A stretch of DNA of 64,000 bases, from the NCBI GenBank assembly GCA_963714255.1, contig CAVQNU010000029.1, positions 1 to 64,000 on the forward strand. Direction: 5' to 3'. The stretch is from Rhodovastum sp963714255 (GTDB lineage Bacteria > Pseudomonadota > Alphaproteobacteria > Acetobacterales > Acetobacteraceae). Under the pieces are notes generated by a model, which was not told the DNA's origin, searched no databases, and was given only the letters and a program-made list of their open reading frames with translations. Below are positions 25,168 through 33,962 of this stretch, one piece after another. Within the stretch, counting starts at the first letter, position 1. The number at the start of each line of letters is the position of its first letter. Made by a program: the position numbers and the translations under genes.

Positions 25168-28100
25168 GGCGCGTCCTCCGCCAGAAGCTGCGCCATATCG
25201 TTGCGCCGTGGCCGCCACAGATCGCGCCGCAGCGCCTCGCGCAGCCGCGCCGCCATCGCCGCCCGCGCCGCCGGATTGTCCCGGCGCAGGAACCCGTCCA
25301 CCGCCGCATCGCCCAGCGTGGCGGCGAAAACCAGGTCGAACTGCGTATCCAGCCGCCAGGGCAGCGCGGCGGCGAAGCCGAACAGCCCGTCGAGCGACCG
25401 CGCGATTTCGGCCCCGCCGCGATAGCCATGCCGCATCATGCCGGCGATCCATGCCGGGTTGGCCACCCGCCCGCGCACCACCCGCGCCACTTCCTCGGCC
25501 AGCGCGCGGCTGCGCGGCGCCGCGGGCGCGGAGGTGTCGAGGTGGTAGAGCGCCGGCCGCGCCCCCAGGCTGTCCGCCGCGGCGGCGAACCCGCCCGCAT
25601 GCGCGGCATACTCGGCACTGTCCAGCAGGTCGGTCTCGCGATGGTCCTGCGCATGCACGAATAGATCGGCCGCCGCCACCCGCCCGGCGAAGCCGCCGGC
25701 ATCCTCTTCCCCCTCCAGCCCCTGCCCATAGGCAAACCCCGAGCCGGCCAGATAGGCCCCGCCCAGCTCGGCCCGGCGCTCCCAGCCGCCGCGCGCCAGC
25801 GCATCCTCGGGGCCGGCGCCATAGGCGCCCGGCGCCGCGCCGAACACCCGGACGGTGGCGCGCCGCAACGCCGCGCCCTGCAGCCCGCGCGCCGCTTCGG
25901 CCAGCGGGTTCCACGCCGCCGGCTCGTCGCGCGCCGCCAGCATCCGCACGGCGCTGTCGAACAGCGCGATCTGGGTTTCGAACGTGTCGCGGAACAGGCC
26001 GGAGATGCGCAAGGTCACGTCGATGCGCGGCCGGTCGAGCAGCGCGATCGGCAACACCTCCACGCCACTCACCCGCGCCGACCCCTCGTCCCAGACCGGC
26101 CGCACCCCCATCAGCACCAGCGCCAGGGCAAAATCCTCGCCGCCGGTGCGCAGGCTGGCGCTGCCCCACAGGTCGAGCACCAGCGCCTGCGGGAACTCCC
26201 CGTGGTCCTGGCGATGCCGCGTCAGCAATTCCTCGGCCGCCCGCCCGGCCAGCGCCATGGCGGCGCGCGTCGGGATGGCGCGCGGATCGACGGCGAACAG
26301 GTTGCGCCCGGTCGGCAGCACATCGGCGCGCCCGCGGGTCGGCGCCCCGGCCGGGCCGGGCGGCACGAAGCGCCCATCCAGCGCCGCCAGCAAGGCCGCC
26401 CGCTCGCCCGAAGCGCTGGCATCCAGCGACGCTTCCAGCCGCGCCGGCGCCACCCCCGGGCAGGCCGCGGCAAGCGCCGCCAGCAGCGAAGCGTGCAGGG
26501 CTTCGGGCGGCGCCCGGCCGAACACGTGCAGCCCGTCGCGGATCTGCAAATCCTTAACGTCGCACAGATAGGCGTCGAGCCGCGCGAGCGCGTCGTCCTC
26601 GTCCGCTGCCGCCGCCGCGCCGCTCTCCGCCAGCAGCCCCAGCCCGGCGGCGCGCTCCAGAATCTCCCGGCGCAGCAGCCCCGCCCGCCGCCGGTCGAGC
26701 CCGTCGGCCACCGCGAATTCGTCGATCAGCCGTTCCAGCTCCATGGCCCCGCCATGCAGCCCGGCGCGGCGCAGCGGCGGCGTCAGATGCCCGATCGTCA
26801 CCGCCCCCAGCCGGCGCTTCGCCACCGCCGCCTCGCCGGGATTGTTGACGATGAACGGATAGATCACCGGCAGCCCGCGCAGGAGCGCCGCCGGCGCGCA
26901 GGAAGCCGAGATCGCCGCCGGCTTGCCCGGCAGCCATTCCAGCGTGCCATGCGTGCCCAGATGCAGCAGGGCATGCGCCCCCCAGACCTGCCGCAGCCAC
27001 AGATAGAACGCCACATAGGCGTGCCGCGGCGGCAGGTCGGCATCGTGATACTGCGCCCGCCGCTCGGCGGCGCTGCCGCGATCGGGCTGCACGGCCAGCA
27101 GCAGATGGCCGCGGCACACATGCCGCAGGTGGAACCAGCCCTCCGCCACCGCCGGATCGTCCTCCGGCGCGCCCCAGGCCGCTTCGATGCCCGCCCGCAG
27201 CGAAGCGGGCAGGGCGGCGAACAACCCCCGATAGTCGTCCACCGCCAGCACCGGCTGCGCCGCGCCACTCAGCGACGCCGCCAGCGCCGCGGCTGAAGGC
27301 GAGGCCCCTCCGGTGTCGTATCCCGACGCCGCGAGGTCGGACAAAATCGCCTCCAGGCTGGCGAAACTGTCCAGCCCCACGGCATGCCCGACCTGCCCGC
27401 CGCCGGCGCCGGGATAATCCGACAGCAGCACCGCCACCCGCCGCGAAGCCGGCGCCGTGCCGGCCAGCGCCGCCCAGCCCAGCGCCCGGTCGGCGGCCAG
27501 CGCGATCCCCTCGGCATCCGGCGCATGCACGATGCGCGCGAAATCCAGCCCCGGAAGTTTTTCGGTCTCCGTCTTGAACGACACCGCGGTGGTCAGCAGC
27601 CGCCCGTCCAACTCGGGCAGCACCACCTGCATCGCCAGATCGGCCTGCGACAACCCGCGCGCCGACGCCGCCCACGCCGCCCGCGACGACCCGGCCAGCA
27701 CCAGTTGCAGCACCGGCACGCCGGCCGCGTCCAGCGGCGACCCGCCAGCGCCGCGCGCGGCGCTGAACGCGGTGGCGTTGAGCACCACCGCCGGACGCCA
27801 TTGACGCAGGCGCTCCGCCACGAACGCCGCCCCGGCGTCGTCCTTCAGGCTCGCCACGAACAGCGCCCGCACGCCGAAGCCCCGCGCCTGCAGGGCCGAG
27901 GCCAGCGCCGCCACCGGCGCCAGATCGCCGGCCAGCGCGTGCGCCCGATAAAACACCAGCACCGCCAGCCCGGAAGGGCCGGAGGCCGACACCCCCAGCA
28001 CATGCTCCCCCGCCGCCGGCATGCTCTCCGGCGGCCCCGGCGCGCCAACCTCCAGCCCCCCCAGCCCGGCCGCAAGAACCATGGCCCGCGCCAGATTCTG

Positions 28101-28541
28101 CGGCCCGCCCTCGCGCAGATAGGCATCCAGCCGCGCCCGCGCCGCGGCATCCACGGTGGACAGCGCCGCCATCCGTTCGTCGTCGCGCCCATCTCCCGGT
28201 AGCAGCGCCAGCGCCACGCCCGCGCGCCGGCAGGTAGCGGCGAACTCCTCGGCGCCATAGCGCCGGTCCTCCAGCCCGCCGAGCAGCCGTACCAGCACGC
28301 AGCGCGTCCGCACCGCCACCCGCTCGACATACAGATCAACCGACATCGGATGCCGCAGCCGCGCCAGGCTCGCCAGCCGCAGCGTCGGCCGCGGTTCCGC
28401 CAGAAGCTCCCACCCCGAAGCCGCCGCGCCGAGATCACTGTCGGCGAAGGACAGCAGCACCAGATCGGCCGGCGCATGGCCCAGATCCTCGGCCGGCGCC
28501 TCCTCGTCCAGCGACCGTGTCTCGCGCACCAGCAGGTGCAT
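25164..28541 (-). CDS. cobN: Cobaltochelatase large subunit CobN
   Basis: A 1125-residue subunit of the ATP-dependent aerobic cobaltochelatase that inserts cobalt into hydrogenobyrinate a,c-diamide, working with CobS and CobT (not in this window). Family hallmarks are HLGTHGTLEWLPGKPAAIS, YPFIVNNPGEAAVAKRRLGAVTIGHL, DLWGSASLRTGGEDFALALVLMG and LDTSAPAAPRSRALAEEVARVVRGRVANPAWIAGM. It starts 4 bp downstream of the cobW stop and overlaps cobM, so it belongs to one operon. Length is slightly below that of the Pseudomonas denitrificans protein but within the family range. Confidence 0.96.
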   Translation of the reverse strand: MHLLVRETRSLDEEAPAEDLGHAPADLVLLSFADSDLGAAASGWELLAEPRPTLRLASLARLRHPMSVDLYVERVAVRTRCVLVRLLGGLEDRRYGAEEFAATCRRAGVALALLPGDGRDDERMAALSTVDAAARARLDAYLREGGPQNLARAMVLAAGLGGLEVGAPGPPESMPAAGEHVLGVSASGPSGLAVLVFYRAHALAGDLAPVAALASALQARGFGVRALFVASLKDDAGAAFVAERLRQWRPAVVLNATAFSAARGAGGSPLDAAGVPVLQLVLAGSSRAAWAASARGLSQADLAMQVVLPELDGRLLTTAVSFKTETEKLPGLDFARIVHAPDAEGIALAADRALGWAALAGTAPASRRVAVLLSDYPGAGGGQVGHAVGLDSFASLEAILSDLAASGYDTGGASPSAAALAASLSGAAQPVLAVDDYRGLFAALPASLRAGIEAAWGAPEDDPAVAEGWFHLRHVCRGHLLLAVQPDRGSAAERRAQYHDADLPPRHAYVAFYLWLRQVWGAHALLHLGTHGTLEWLPGKPAAISASCAPAALLRGLPVIYPFIVNNPGEAAVAKRRLGAVTIGHLTPPLRRAGLHGGAMELERLIDEFAVADGLDRRRAGLLRREILERAAGLGLLAESGAAAAADEDDALARLDAYLCDVKDLQIRDGLHVFGRAPPEALHASLLAALAAACPGVAPARLEASLDASASGERAALLAALDGRFVPPGPAGAPTRGRADVLPTGRNLFAVDPRAIPTRAAMALAGRAAEELLTRHRQDHGEFPQALVLDLWGSASLRTGGEDFALALVLMGVRPVWDEGSARVSGVEVLPIALLDRPRIDVTLRISGLFRDTFETQIALFDSAVRMLAARDEPAAWNPLAEAARGLQGAALRRATVRVFGAAPGAYGAGPEDALARGGWERRAELGGAYLAGSGFAYGQGLEGEEDAGGFAGRVAAADLFVHAQDHRETDLLDSAEYAAHAGGFAAAADSLGARPALYHLDTSAPAAPRSRALAEEVARVVRGRVANPAWIAGMMRHGYRGGAEIARSLDGLFGFAAALPWRLDTQFDLVFAATLGDAAVDGFLRRDNPAARAAMAARLREALRRDLWRPRRNDMAQLLAEDAP

Positions 28542-28545
28542 GCGC

Positions 28546-29574
28546 TCAGCCCTGCCCGAGCGCCGCTTCGATGGCGGCGCGATCGATCCCGGTGCGGCCG
28601 ATCACCACCACCCGCCCCTGCCGCGGCGCCGCCGCCCAGGCCCGGTCGAAATAATGCGCGAGCCGCCTCCCCACGCCCTGCACCGCCAGCCGCATCGGCT
28701 TGCCGCGCAACGCCACGAACCCTTTCACGCGCAGGATGTCATGCGCTTCCGTCGCCGCCGCGAGCCGCCCGACCACCGCCTCGGCGCTGTCGAACTCCGG
28801 CACATCGAGGCAAAAACTGACGAAATCATCGTGCTCATGGGCGCCGTCCAGCGCGTCGTGGTGCGACGGCCGCGCCGCCAGATCGTCCTCCGCCGCCGCC
28901 CCCAGCCCCAGCAGCACCGCCGGGTCGAGCCGTCCATGCCGCGCCGGCACCAGCTTCACCGCCCGCGCCAGCTGCCCCCCGATCTGCCGCTGCAGCGCCG
29001 CCAAACCCGGCCCATCCAGCAGGTCGGCCTTGTTCAGCACCACCAGGTCGGCCGCCTGCAACTGGTCCTCGTAGACCTCGGCCAGCGGGTTGTCGTGCTC
29101 GACCGCCGCATCGGCGCCGCGCTGCGCCGCCACCGCCGCCGGATCATCGGCGAACCGCCCCGCCGCCACCGCCGGCCCGTCCACCACCGCGATCACCCCG
29201 TCCACCGTCACCCGTGCCCGCACCTGCGGCCAGCCGAACGCCTTCAGCAGCGGCTTCGGCAGCGCCAGCCCCGAGGTCTCGATCAGGATATGCTCGGGCG
29301 GGTGCTCGTGCCCGAGCAGCGCCTGCATGGTCGGCAGGAATTCGTCGGCGACCGTGCAGCACAGGCAGCCGTTCGCCAGTTCCACGATATCGGTCTCCGC
29401 ACAGCCCGGCACCGCGCAGCCGCGCAGCGTATCCCCGTCGATGCCGGTCTCGCCGAACTCGTTCACGATCACCGCGATCCGCCGCCCGCCGGCCCGTTCC
29501 AGCAGATGGCGCACCAGCGTGGTCTTGCCCGCCCCGAGAAACCCGGTGATCACGGTGGCCGGAATCTTGTTCAT
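28546..29574 (-). CDS. cobW: CobW family GTPase, cobalt/zinc chaperone
   Basis: A 342-residue G3E GTPase. P-loop GFLGAGKTTLVRHLL, Walker B-like VNEFGETGIDG, the metal-binding ELANGCLCCTVADE (CxCC) and the NKAD guanine motif (VLNKADLL) are all visible. A His-rich stretch HHDALDGAHEHDD lies at about residues 240-255, and the C-terminal CobW domain follows. CobW proteins deliver cobalt to the cobaltochelatase. It overlaps the DUF1636 gene upstream (ATGA) and lies 4 bp before cobN. Confidence 0.94.
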   Translation of the reverse strand: MNKIPATVITGFLGAGKTTLVRHLLERAGGRRIAVIVNEFGETGIDGDTLRGCAVPGCAETDIVELANGCLCCTVADEFLPTMQALLGHEHPPEHILIETSGLALPKPLLKAFGWPQVRARVTVDGVIAVVDGPAVAAGRFADDPAAVAAQRGADAAVEHDNPLAEVYEDQLQAADLVVLNKADLLDGPGLAALQRQIGGQLARAVKLVPARHGRLDPAVLLGLGAAAEDDLAARPSHHDALDGAHEHDDFVSFCLDVPEFDSAEAVVGRLAAATEAHDILRVKGFVALRGKPMRLAVQGVGRRLAHYFDRAWAAAPRQGRVVVIGRTGIDRAAIEAALGQG

Positions 29575-29942
29575 GCCTGCATCCCCTTCCCGGGCAGCCG
29601 CCCGATGATCGAATCCCGCAGCGCCGCCGGCCGCCGCGAGGGCAGCACCGCCCCGCTGCGCGAGGCCAGATACGCCGCCGCATAGTCCAGCAGATCGCCG
29701 GCCAGCGCCGGCGACAGCCCGCCGATCAGGTAGGTCCACTTGCCCGGCATCGAGATCGCGCAGGCGCAGCCCCGCGCGCAGCAGGCCAGGCAGGCCACTT
29801 CGGCCAGCTCGATCCGCCGGTCGGCCAGCCCGGCCCGCACCGAAGCGAGCAGATACGCCCCTTGCGGCGTTTCCCCCTCGGCCAGCGCGCGCCCGGCCCG
29901 GCACGTGGTACAGATGGTCAGCCGGGCGCGCCGCCGCCGCAC
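29571..29942 (-). CDS. DUF1636 Cys-rich metal-binding protein
   Basis: A protein of about 123 residues with a thioredoxin-like ferredoxin pattern: LTICTTCRAG near the N-terminus and VACLACCARGCACAISMPGKWTYLIGGL in the middle. This gives eight Cys in total (C-x2-C, then C-x2-CC-x3-C-x-C). DUF1636 members sit next to CobW genes in many alphaproteobacteria, as here, and are thought to bind metal or an iron-sulfur cluster. GTG 29942 is chosen to begin just before the first Cys pair; no good ribosome site is visible, so the start is uncertain. Its stop overlaps cobW, and the gene diverges from cobO. Confidence 0.75.
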   Translation of the reverse strand: MRRRRARLTICTTCRAGRALAEGETPQGAYLLASVRAGLADRRIELAEVACLACCARGCACAISMPGKWTYLIGGLSPALAGDLLDYAAAYLASRSGAVLPSRRPAALRDSIIGRLPGKGMQA

Positions 29943-29960
29943 CGGCAGGGGGAGCCAACG

Positions 29961-30572
29961 ATGCCGCACATGGACGAACAGGCCGCGCGCCACGCCACCA
30001 AAATGGACAAGCGCAAGGCGCTGCAGGACGCCGAGACCGCGGCGCGCACGCAGGAGAAGGGGCTGCTGATCGTCCACACCGGCATGGGCAAGGGCAAGTC
30101 CACCGCCGCATTCGGCCTGGCGCTGCGCATGCTCGGCCACGGAAGCCGGGTCGGCGTGGTGCAATTCATCAAGGGCGCCTGGAGCACCGGCGAGCGCAGC
30201 GCGCTGGAAGGCTTCGGCCCGCTGCTGCGCTGGCACAGCCTGGGCGAGGGCTTCACCTGGAACACCCAGGACCGCGCGCGCGACATCGCCGCCTGCCAGC
30301 GCGCCTGGGAGACCAGCCTCGACCTCATGCGCGACCCAGGCCTCGCCCTGCTGATCCTCGACGAGCTCAACATCGCGCTCCGCTACGACTACCTGCCGCT
30401 CGACGAGGTGCTCGCCGCGCTGCAGTCCCGCCCGCCCGCGCTGCATGTCGTGGTCACCGGCCGCAACGCCAGACCGGCGCTGATCGAGGCGGCCGACCTC
30501 GTCACCGAGATGACCCTGGTCAAGCACCCCGCCAAATCCGGCATCAAGGCGCAACCCGGCATCGAGTTCTGA
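29961..30572 (+). CDS. cobO: Cob(I)yrinic acid a,c-diamide adenosyltransferase
   Basis: A 203-residue ATP:corrinoid adenosyltransferase of the CobO/BtuR type that attaches the adenosyl ligand to cobalt. The P-loop is HTGMGKGKSTAAFGLALRML. VGVVQFIKGAWSTGE, LLILDELNIALRYDYL and VVTGRNARPALIEAADLVTEM are standard for the family. ATG 29961 has AGGGGGAG 6-8 nt upstream. It is divergently transcribed from the DUF1636-cobW-cobN operon, with only 18 bp between the two starts. It ends at an AT-rich repeat. Confidence 0.96.
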   Translation: MPHMDEQAARHATKMDKRKALQDAETAARTQEKGLLIVHTGMGKGKSTAAFGLALRMLGHGSRVGVVQFIKGAWSTGERSALEGFGPLLRWHSLGEGFTWNTQDRARDIAACQRAWETSLDLMRDPGLALLILDELNIALRYDYLPLDEVLAALQSRPPALHVVVTGRNARPALIEAADLVTEMTLVKHPAKSGIKAQPGIEF

Positions 30573-30603
30573 AACCGGCGCACGGCCGGTCGGGCCGGAA
30601 CTC

Positions 30604-30690
30604 AAACGGATAAAAGTTTTTTGGTTCTTTTTTTCAAAAAAGAACAAGCGCTTCTTTTTAAAAAAAGAAGCAAAAACTTTTATCCGTTTT
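30604..30690. repeat. AT-rich nested hairpin repeat, copy 7
   Basis: A full copy with outer arms AACGGATAAAAG and CTTTTATCCGTTTT and both inner hairpins. It lies between the convergent cobO and cobA genes, where a bidirectional terminator would be expected. Confidence 0.92.
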
Positions 30691-30718
30691 GTCGGCCCGC
30701 CGGGAGTCCCGGCACCGC

Positions 30719-31504
30719 TCATGTCAGCCTCCGCAGGATGAACACCACCGGCGGCACCAGCCCCGCCCCGGGCAGCACCGTCTCCAGCTCCGCCAGCCCC
30801 GCGGTGACGCACACCTGCCCGGGCAGGCTCACCTGCGACACCCCCGTCACCTCCACGGCGAACCCGTCGAGGGAAGCGCGCAGCCCCGGCGCCAGCGCGG
30901 CCAGGGCGCGCGTGCCCATGTAAAGCACCAGCGTGGTACCCCCGCGCAGCAGCGCCGCCCACTCCGCCACCGGCGGGGCGCTGCCGTCGGCCGACTGTCC
31001 GGCGCAGAACAGCACCGCCGCGGCGCGATGCCGCTCGGTCAGCGGCACCTGTGCAAGGCTTGCCGCCGCCAGCCCGGCGGTCACCCCGGGCACGAACTCG
31101 AACGGGATGCCCTGGCCGGCGAGGAACCGCGCCTCCTCGGCGGCGCGGCCGAACACCAGCGGGTCGCCGGATTTCAGCCGCACCACCCGCAGCCCCGCCT
31201 CCCACCCGGCCAGCAGTGCCGCATCGATGCGCGCCTGCCGCCCGGCCTGGTCCTCCGCCCCGCCGCAGCGCCGTCCCACATCGAGGATGCGCGCCCGCGT
31301 GCCGGTGGCCGCCAGCAGCGCATCCGGCACCAGCCGGTCGCGCAGCACCAGCTCGGCCTGCGCGATCCGCTCGAAGCCCCGCCGCGTCAGCAACTCCGGG
31401 TCGCCCGGCCCGGCGCCGACGATGCTCACGGCGTGCCGCACCACCGCGCGCCGCAACGGCGCCGCCGTGCCCAGCCGCTCCGGCTGCATCCAGGGATGGT
31501 TCAT
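30719..31504 (-). CDS. cobA: Uroporphyrinogen-III C-methyltransferase
   Basis: A 261-residue SUMT that makes precorrin-2, the entry to the corrin branch. Motifs: VSIVGAGPGDPELLTRRGFERI, VLRDRLVPDALL, RVVRLKSGDPLVFGRAAEEA and FEFVPGVTAGLAAASLAQVPLTER. The C-terminus TLVLYMGTRALAAL completes the pattern. It is single-domain, without the CysG siroheme half. Start ATG 31504 is followed by a 16-residue extension before the conserved core. It is 71 bp downstream of the cobB stop on the same strand. Confidence 0.94.
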   Translation of the reverse strand: MNHPWMQPERLGTAAPLRRAVVRHAVSIVGAGPGDPELLTRRGFERIAQAELVLRDRLVPDALLAATGTRARILDVGRRCGGAEDQAGRQARIDAALLAGWEAGLRVVRLKSGDPLVFGRAAEEARFLAGQGIPFEFVPGVTAGLAAASLAQVPLTERHRAAAVLFCAGQSADGSAPPVAEWAALLRGGTTLVLYMGTRALAALAPGLRASLDGFAVEVTGVSQVSLPGQVCVTAGLAELETVLPGAGLVPPVVFILRRLT

Positions 31505-31575
31505 CGCCGCCTCACCTCCCCGCCCTGGCCGGCGCGCCGGCGGAATTGCATCATGTGCATGCGCTGCTCCCAGGT

Positions 31576-32979
31576 TCAGCCCGGCGCCGCGGCGGCCAGC
31601 CGCGCCACCAGCCGCTGCGCCAGCGCCGGTCGCTGCGCCAGCGGGATGTGCAGATAGCTTGCCAGCAGGCCGCGCTCGGCATGGCCGATATCCGCCACCG
31701 CGCCGCCGCGCGCGAAGCGCACCCGCCAGGCCGGCGCCGGCGGCGCCGCCGCGCGATCCCACAGGCTGTAATGGAATTCGTGGCCGCGCAAGGTTTCGCC
31801 CGCCGCCGCCAGCGGCGAGTTGGCGAGCGCGGTCGCCTCCCGATAGCCCAGCGCCGCCAGCCCCGTGGTCATGCGCGTGCTGCCCGGCACCAGCCCGGCC
31901 ATGCGATGGCGGACGCCCTCGCCATCCACCAGTGCCTCGGCCAGCGCCATGAAGCCGCCGCACTCGGCCAGCACCGGCGCGCCGCGCGCATGCAGCGCCC
32001 GCAAATCGTCGTGCAGCCCGGCATTCGCCGCCAGCGCGCGCGCATGCAGCTCGGGATAGCCGCCGCCCAGATACACGCCGGCGGCCCCTGCGGGCAGCCG
32101 CTCGCCGGCCACCGGGCTGAACGGCACGAGCCGCGCCCCCGACGCCGCGAGAAGATCAAAATCGTCCTGATAGTAGAACGAAAACGCGGCATCCCTCGCC
32201 ACCGCCAGCACCGGCCCGCCGGCGGCGGCGGGCAGCGGCGCCACCTCGCCCGCCAGCGCCGGCGCCGCGGCGGCCAGGCGCAGCAGCGCGTCCAGGTCGA
32301 ACCGCGCCGCCACCGCATCGGCGGCGGCGGCCAGCACCGCCTCGCGCCTCCCGCCCGGCCCGCCACCTTCCTCGGCCAGATGCAGGCCGAGATGCCGCTC
32401 CGGCACCGCCAGCCCGGCCGCGCGCGGCAGCCAGCCCAGCACCTCCAGCCCGGTCGCCTCGGTGATCGCCCCGGCGCAGCCCCGCGCATGCCGCTCCGAC
32501 CCGGCGAAATTCAGCGCCACCGCCGCCACCTTGCAGCCCGGGTCGAACCGCGCGAACCCCAGCGCCACCGCGGCGGCGCTGCGGGCGCTGCCGGCGATGT
32601 CGAGCACCAGCAGCACCGGCGCCCCCAGCAGCCCCGCCACCTCGGCCGCCGAGCCGGCACCGCTGTCGAAGCCGGCGCCATCGAACAGCCCCATCGCGCC
32701 CTCGATCACCGCGATGCCGGCACCCGCGCAGCCCCGTTGGAAGCATTGCACCATCGCCGCCGCGCCGAGCATCCAGGGGTCGAGGTTGCGGCAGCGCCGG
32801 CCCGCCGCCGCGCTGTGCCACCCCGGGTCGATGTAGTCCGGGCCGCATTTGAAGGGCTGCACGACGTACCCGCGCCGGCGCAGCGCGCCGATCAGCCCGG
32901 CGGTCATCAGCGTCTTGCCGACCCCCGACCCGGTGCCGGCGACGAGTAGGCGAGGCATGACCGGCAGCCGGGGGATCAC
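31576..32979 (-). CDS. cobB: Cobyrinate/hydrogenobyrinate a,c-diamide synthase
   Basis: A protein of about 460 residues that amidates the a and c side chains with glutamine and ATP. The N-terminal dethiobiotin-synthetase-like domain has the P-loop AGTGSGVGKTLMTAGLIGAL and QPFKCGPDYIDPGWHS. The C-terminal type I glutaminase domain has the nucleophile Cys in VLAECGGFMALAE and the His in GHEFHYSLW. GTG 32979 overlaps the cobC stop; ATG 32958 (MPRLLVAG) is the usual family start and is an equally good choice. Part of the cobE-D-C-B operon. Confidence 0.94.
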   Translation of the reverse strand: MIPRLPVMPRLLVAGTGSGVGKTLMTAGLIGALRRRGYVVQPFKCGPDYIDPGWHSAAAGRRCRNLDPWMLGAAAMVQCFQRGCAGAGIAVIEGAMGLFDGAGFDSGAGSAAEVAGLLGAPVLLVLDIAGSARSAAAVALGFARFDPGCKVAAVALNFAGSERHARGCAGAITEATGLEVLGWLPRAAGLAVPERHLGLHLAEEGGGPGGRREAVLAAAADAVAARFDLDALLRLAAAAPALAGEVAPLPAAAGGPVLAVARDAAFSFYYQDDFDLLAASGARLVPFSPVAGERLPAGAAGVYLGGGYPELHARALAANAGLHDDLRALHARGAPVLAECGGFMALAEALVDGEGVRHRMAGLVPGSTRMTTGLAALGYREATALANSPLAAAGETLRGHEFHYSLWDRAAAPPAPAWRVRFARGGAVADIGHAERGLLASYLHIPLAQRPALAQRLVARLAAAAPG

Positions 32980-33962
32980 CTTCCCACCACCCGGGCCAGC
33001 GCCGCCAGCAACTCACCCCGCCATTCCGGCGGCGCGGCACGCAGGCGCAGCGCCGAGGCCAGACCGAACGAGGAGGCATCGCGCACCCGCAACCCCTGCG
33101 CCCGCAGCGCCGCGGCCACAAGGGCGGCGTCGCCCACCTCCGCCAGCAGGAACGTCGCCGGGCTTTCCCGCACCGCCAGCCCCAGCGCGCGCAGCCCATC
33201 CGCCAGCGCGCCGCGCCAGGCCGCGATCACCGGCCGGCATGCGGCCAGCCAGTCCTGCGCCGCCTTGCGCGTGATCGCCTGCAGGAACGCCGCCTCGGCG
33301 GTGCCGATCACCCAGGCCGGCGCGCGCCAGGCCAGCTCCGGCCAGGGCGCCGGCGTCAGCGCATAGGCGGCACGCAACCCGGTGACGCCGAACGCCTTGT
33401 TCGGCGCATGCAGAAGCACCCCGCCCGGCACGGCGGCCTCCCCCGCCGAACTCAATGGCGCATAAGCCAGGTCCACCACCAGCCGCCCGCCGGAAGCGGC
33501 TTCGGCCAGGAACCCGGCAGGCCAGCATTCGCCGGTCGGGTTGTTCGGCGTGCAGAGAAATCCGATCCCGGCCTCGCGCTGCCGCGCCAGGAATTCGTCG
33601 GGATTCCTCGCCTCGATCACGTCGCGCCCTTCCGCCCGCGCGCAGCGTGCGTATTCCGAGAAAGTGGGCGCCAGCACCAGCACCCTGCCCGGCGAGGCGC
33701 GCACCAGCCGCAGGATCACCTCGCTCGCCCCCGCGCCCACCGCCACGCAGTCCGGGTCAACCCCGTGCCACCCGGCCAGCGCCACCCGCACCGCCGTATA
33801 CGCCGGATCGGGATACCGCGTCAGATCAGCCGCCCGCACCGCCTCGAGCACCGCGGGGCACGGCCCGAGCGGATTGGCATTGGTGGAAAAATCCCACCGC
33901 GGCTCGGCCCCCCCATCGGTGCCGCCATGCGGTTCCAGGGCGATGCCCGGCCCCTCACCCAT
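32976..33962 (-). CDS. cobC: Threonine-phosphate decarboxylase (CobC type)
   Basis: A 328-residue PLP enzyme of fold type I that provides the aminopropanol phosphate linker for cobalamin. FSTNANPLGP, AGASEVILRLV, CTPNNPTGECW, VDLAYAPLS and the PLP-lysine region HAPNKAFGVTGLRAAYAL are visible. It overlaps cobD upstream by 8 bp and cobB downstream by 4 bp. The name follows Pseudomonas denitrificans usage; the Salmonella equivalent is CobD. Confidence 0.92.
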   Translation of the reverse strand: MGEGPGIALEPHGGTDGGAEPRWDFSTNANPLGPCPAVLEAVRAADLTRYPDPAYTAVRVALAGWHGVDPDCVAVGAGASEVILRLVRASPGRVLVLAPTFSEYARCARAEGRDVIEARNPDEFLARQREAGIGFLCTPNNPTGECWPAGFLAEAASGGRLVVDLAYAPLSSAGEAAVPGGVLLHAPNKAFGVTGLRAAYALTPAPWPELAWRAPAWVIGTAEAAFLQAITRKAAQDWLAACRPVIAAWRGALADGLRALGLAVRESPATFLLAEVGDAALVAAALRAQGLRVRDASSFGLASALRLRAAPPEWRGELLAALARVVGR

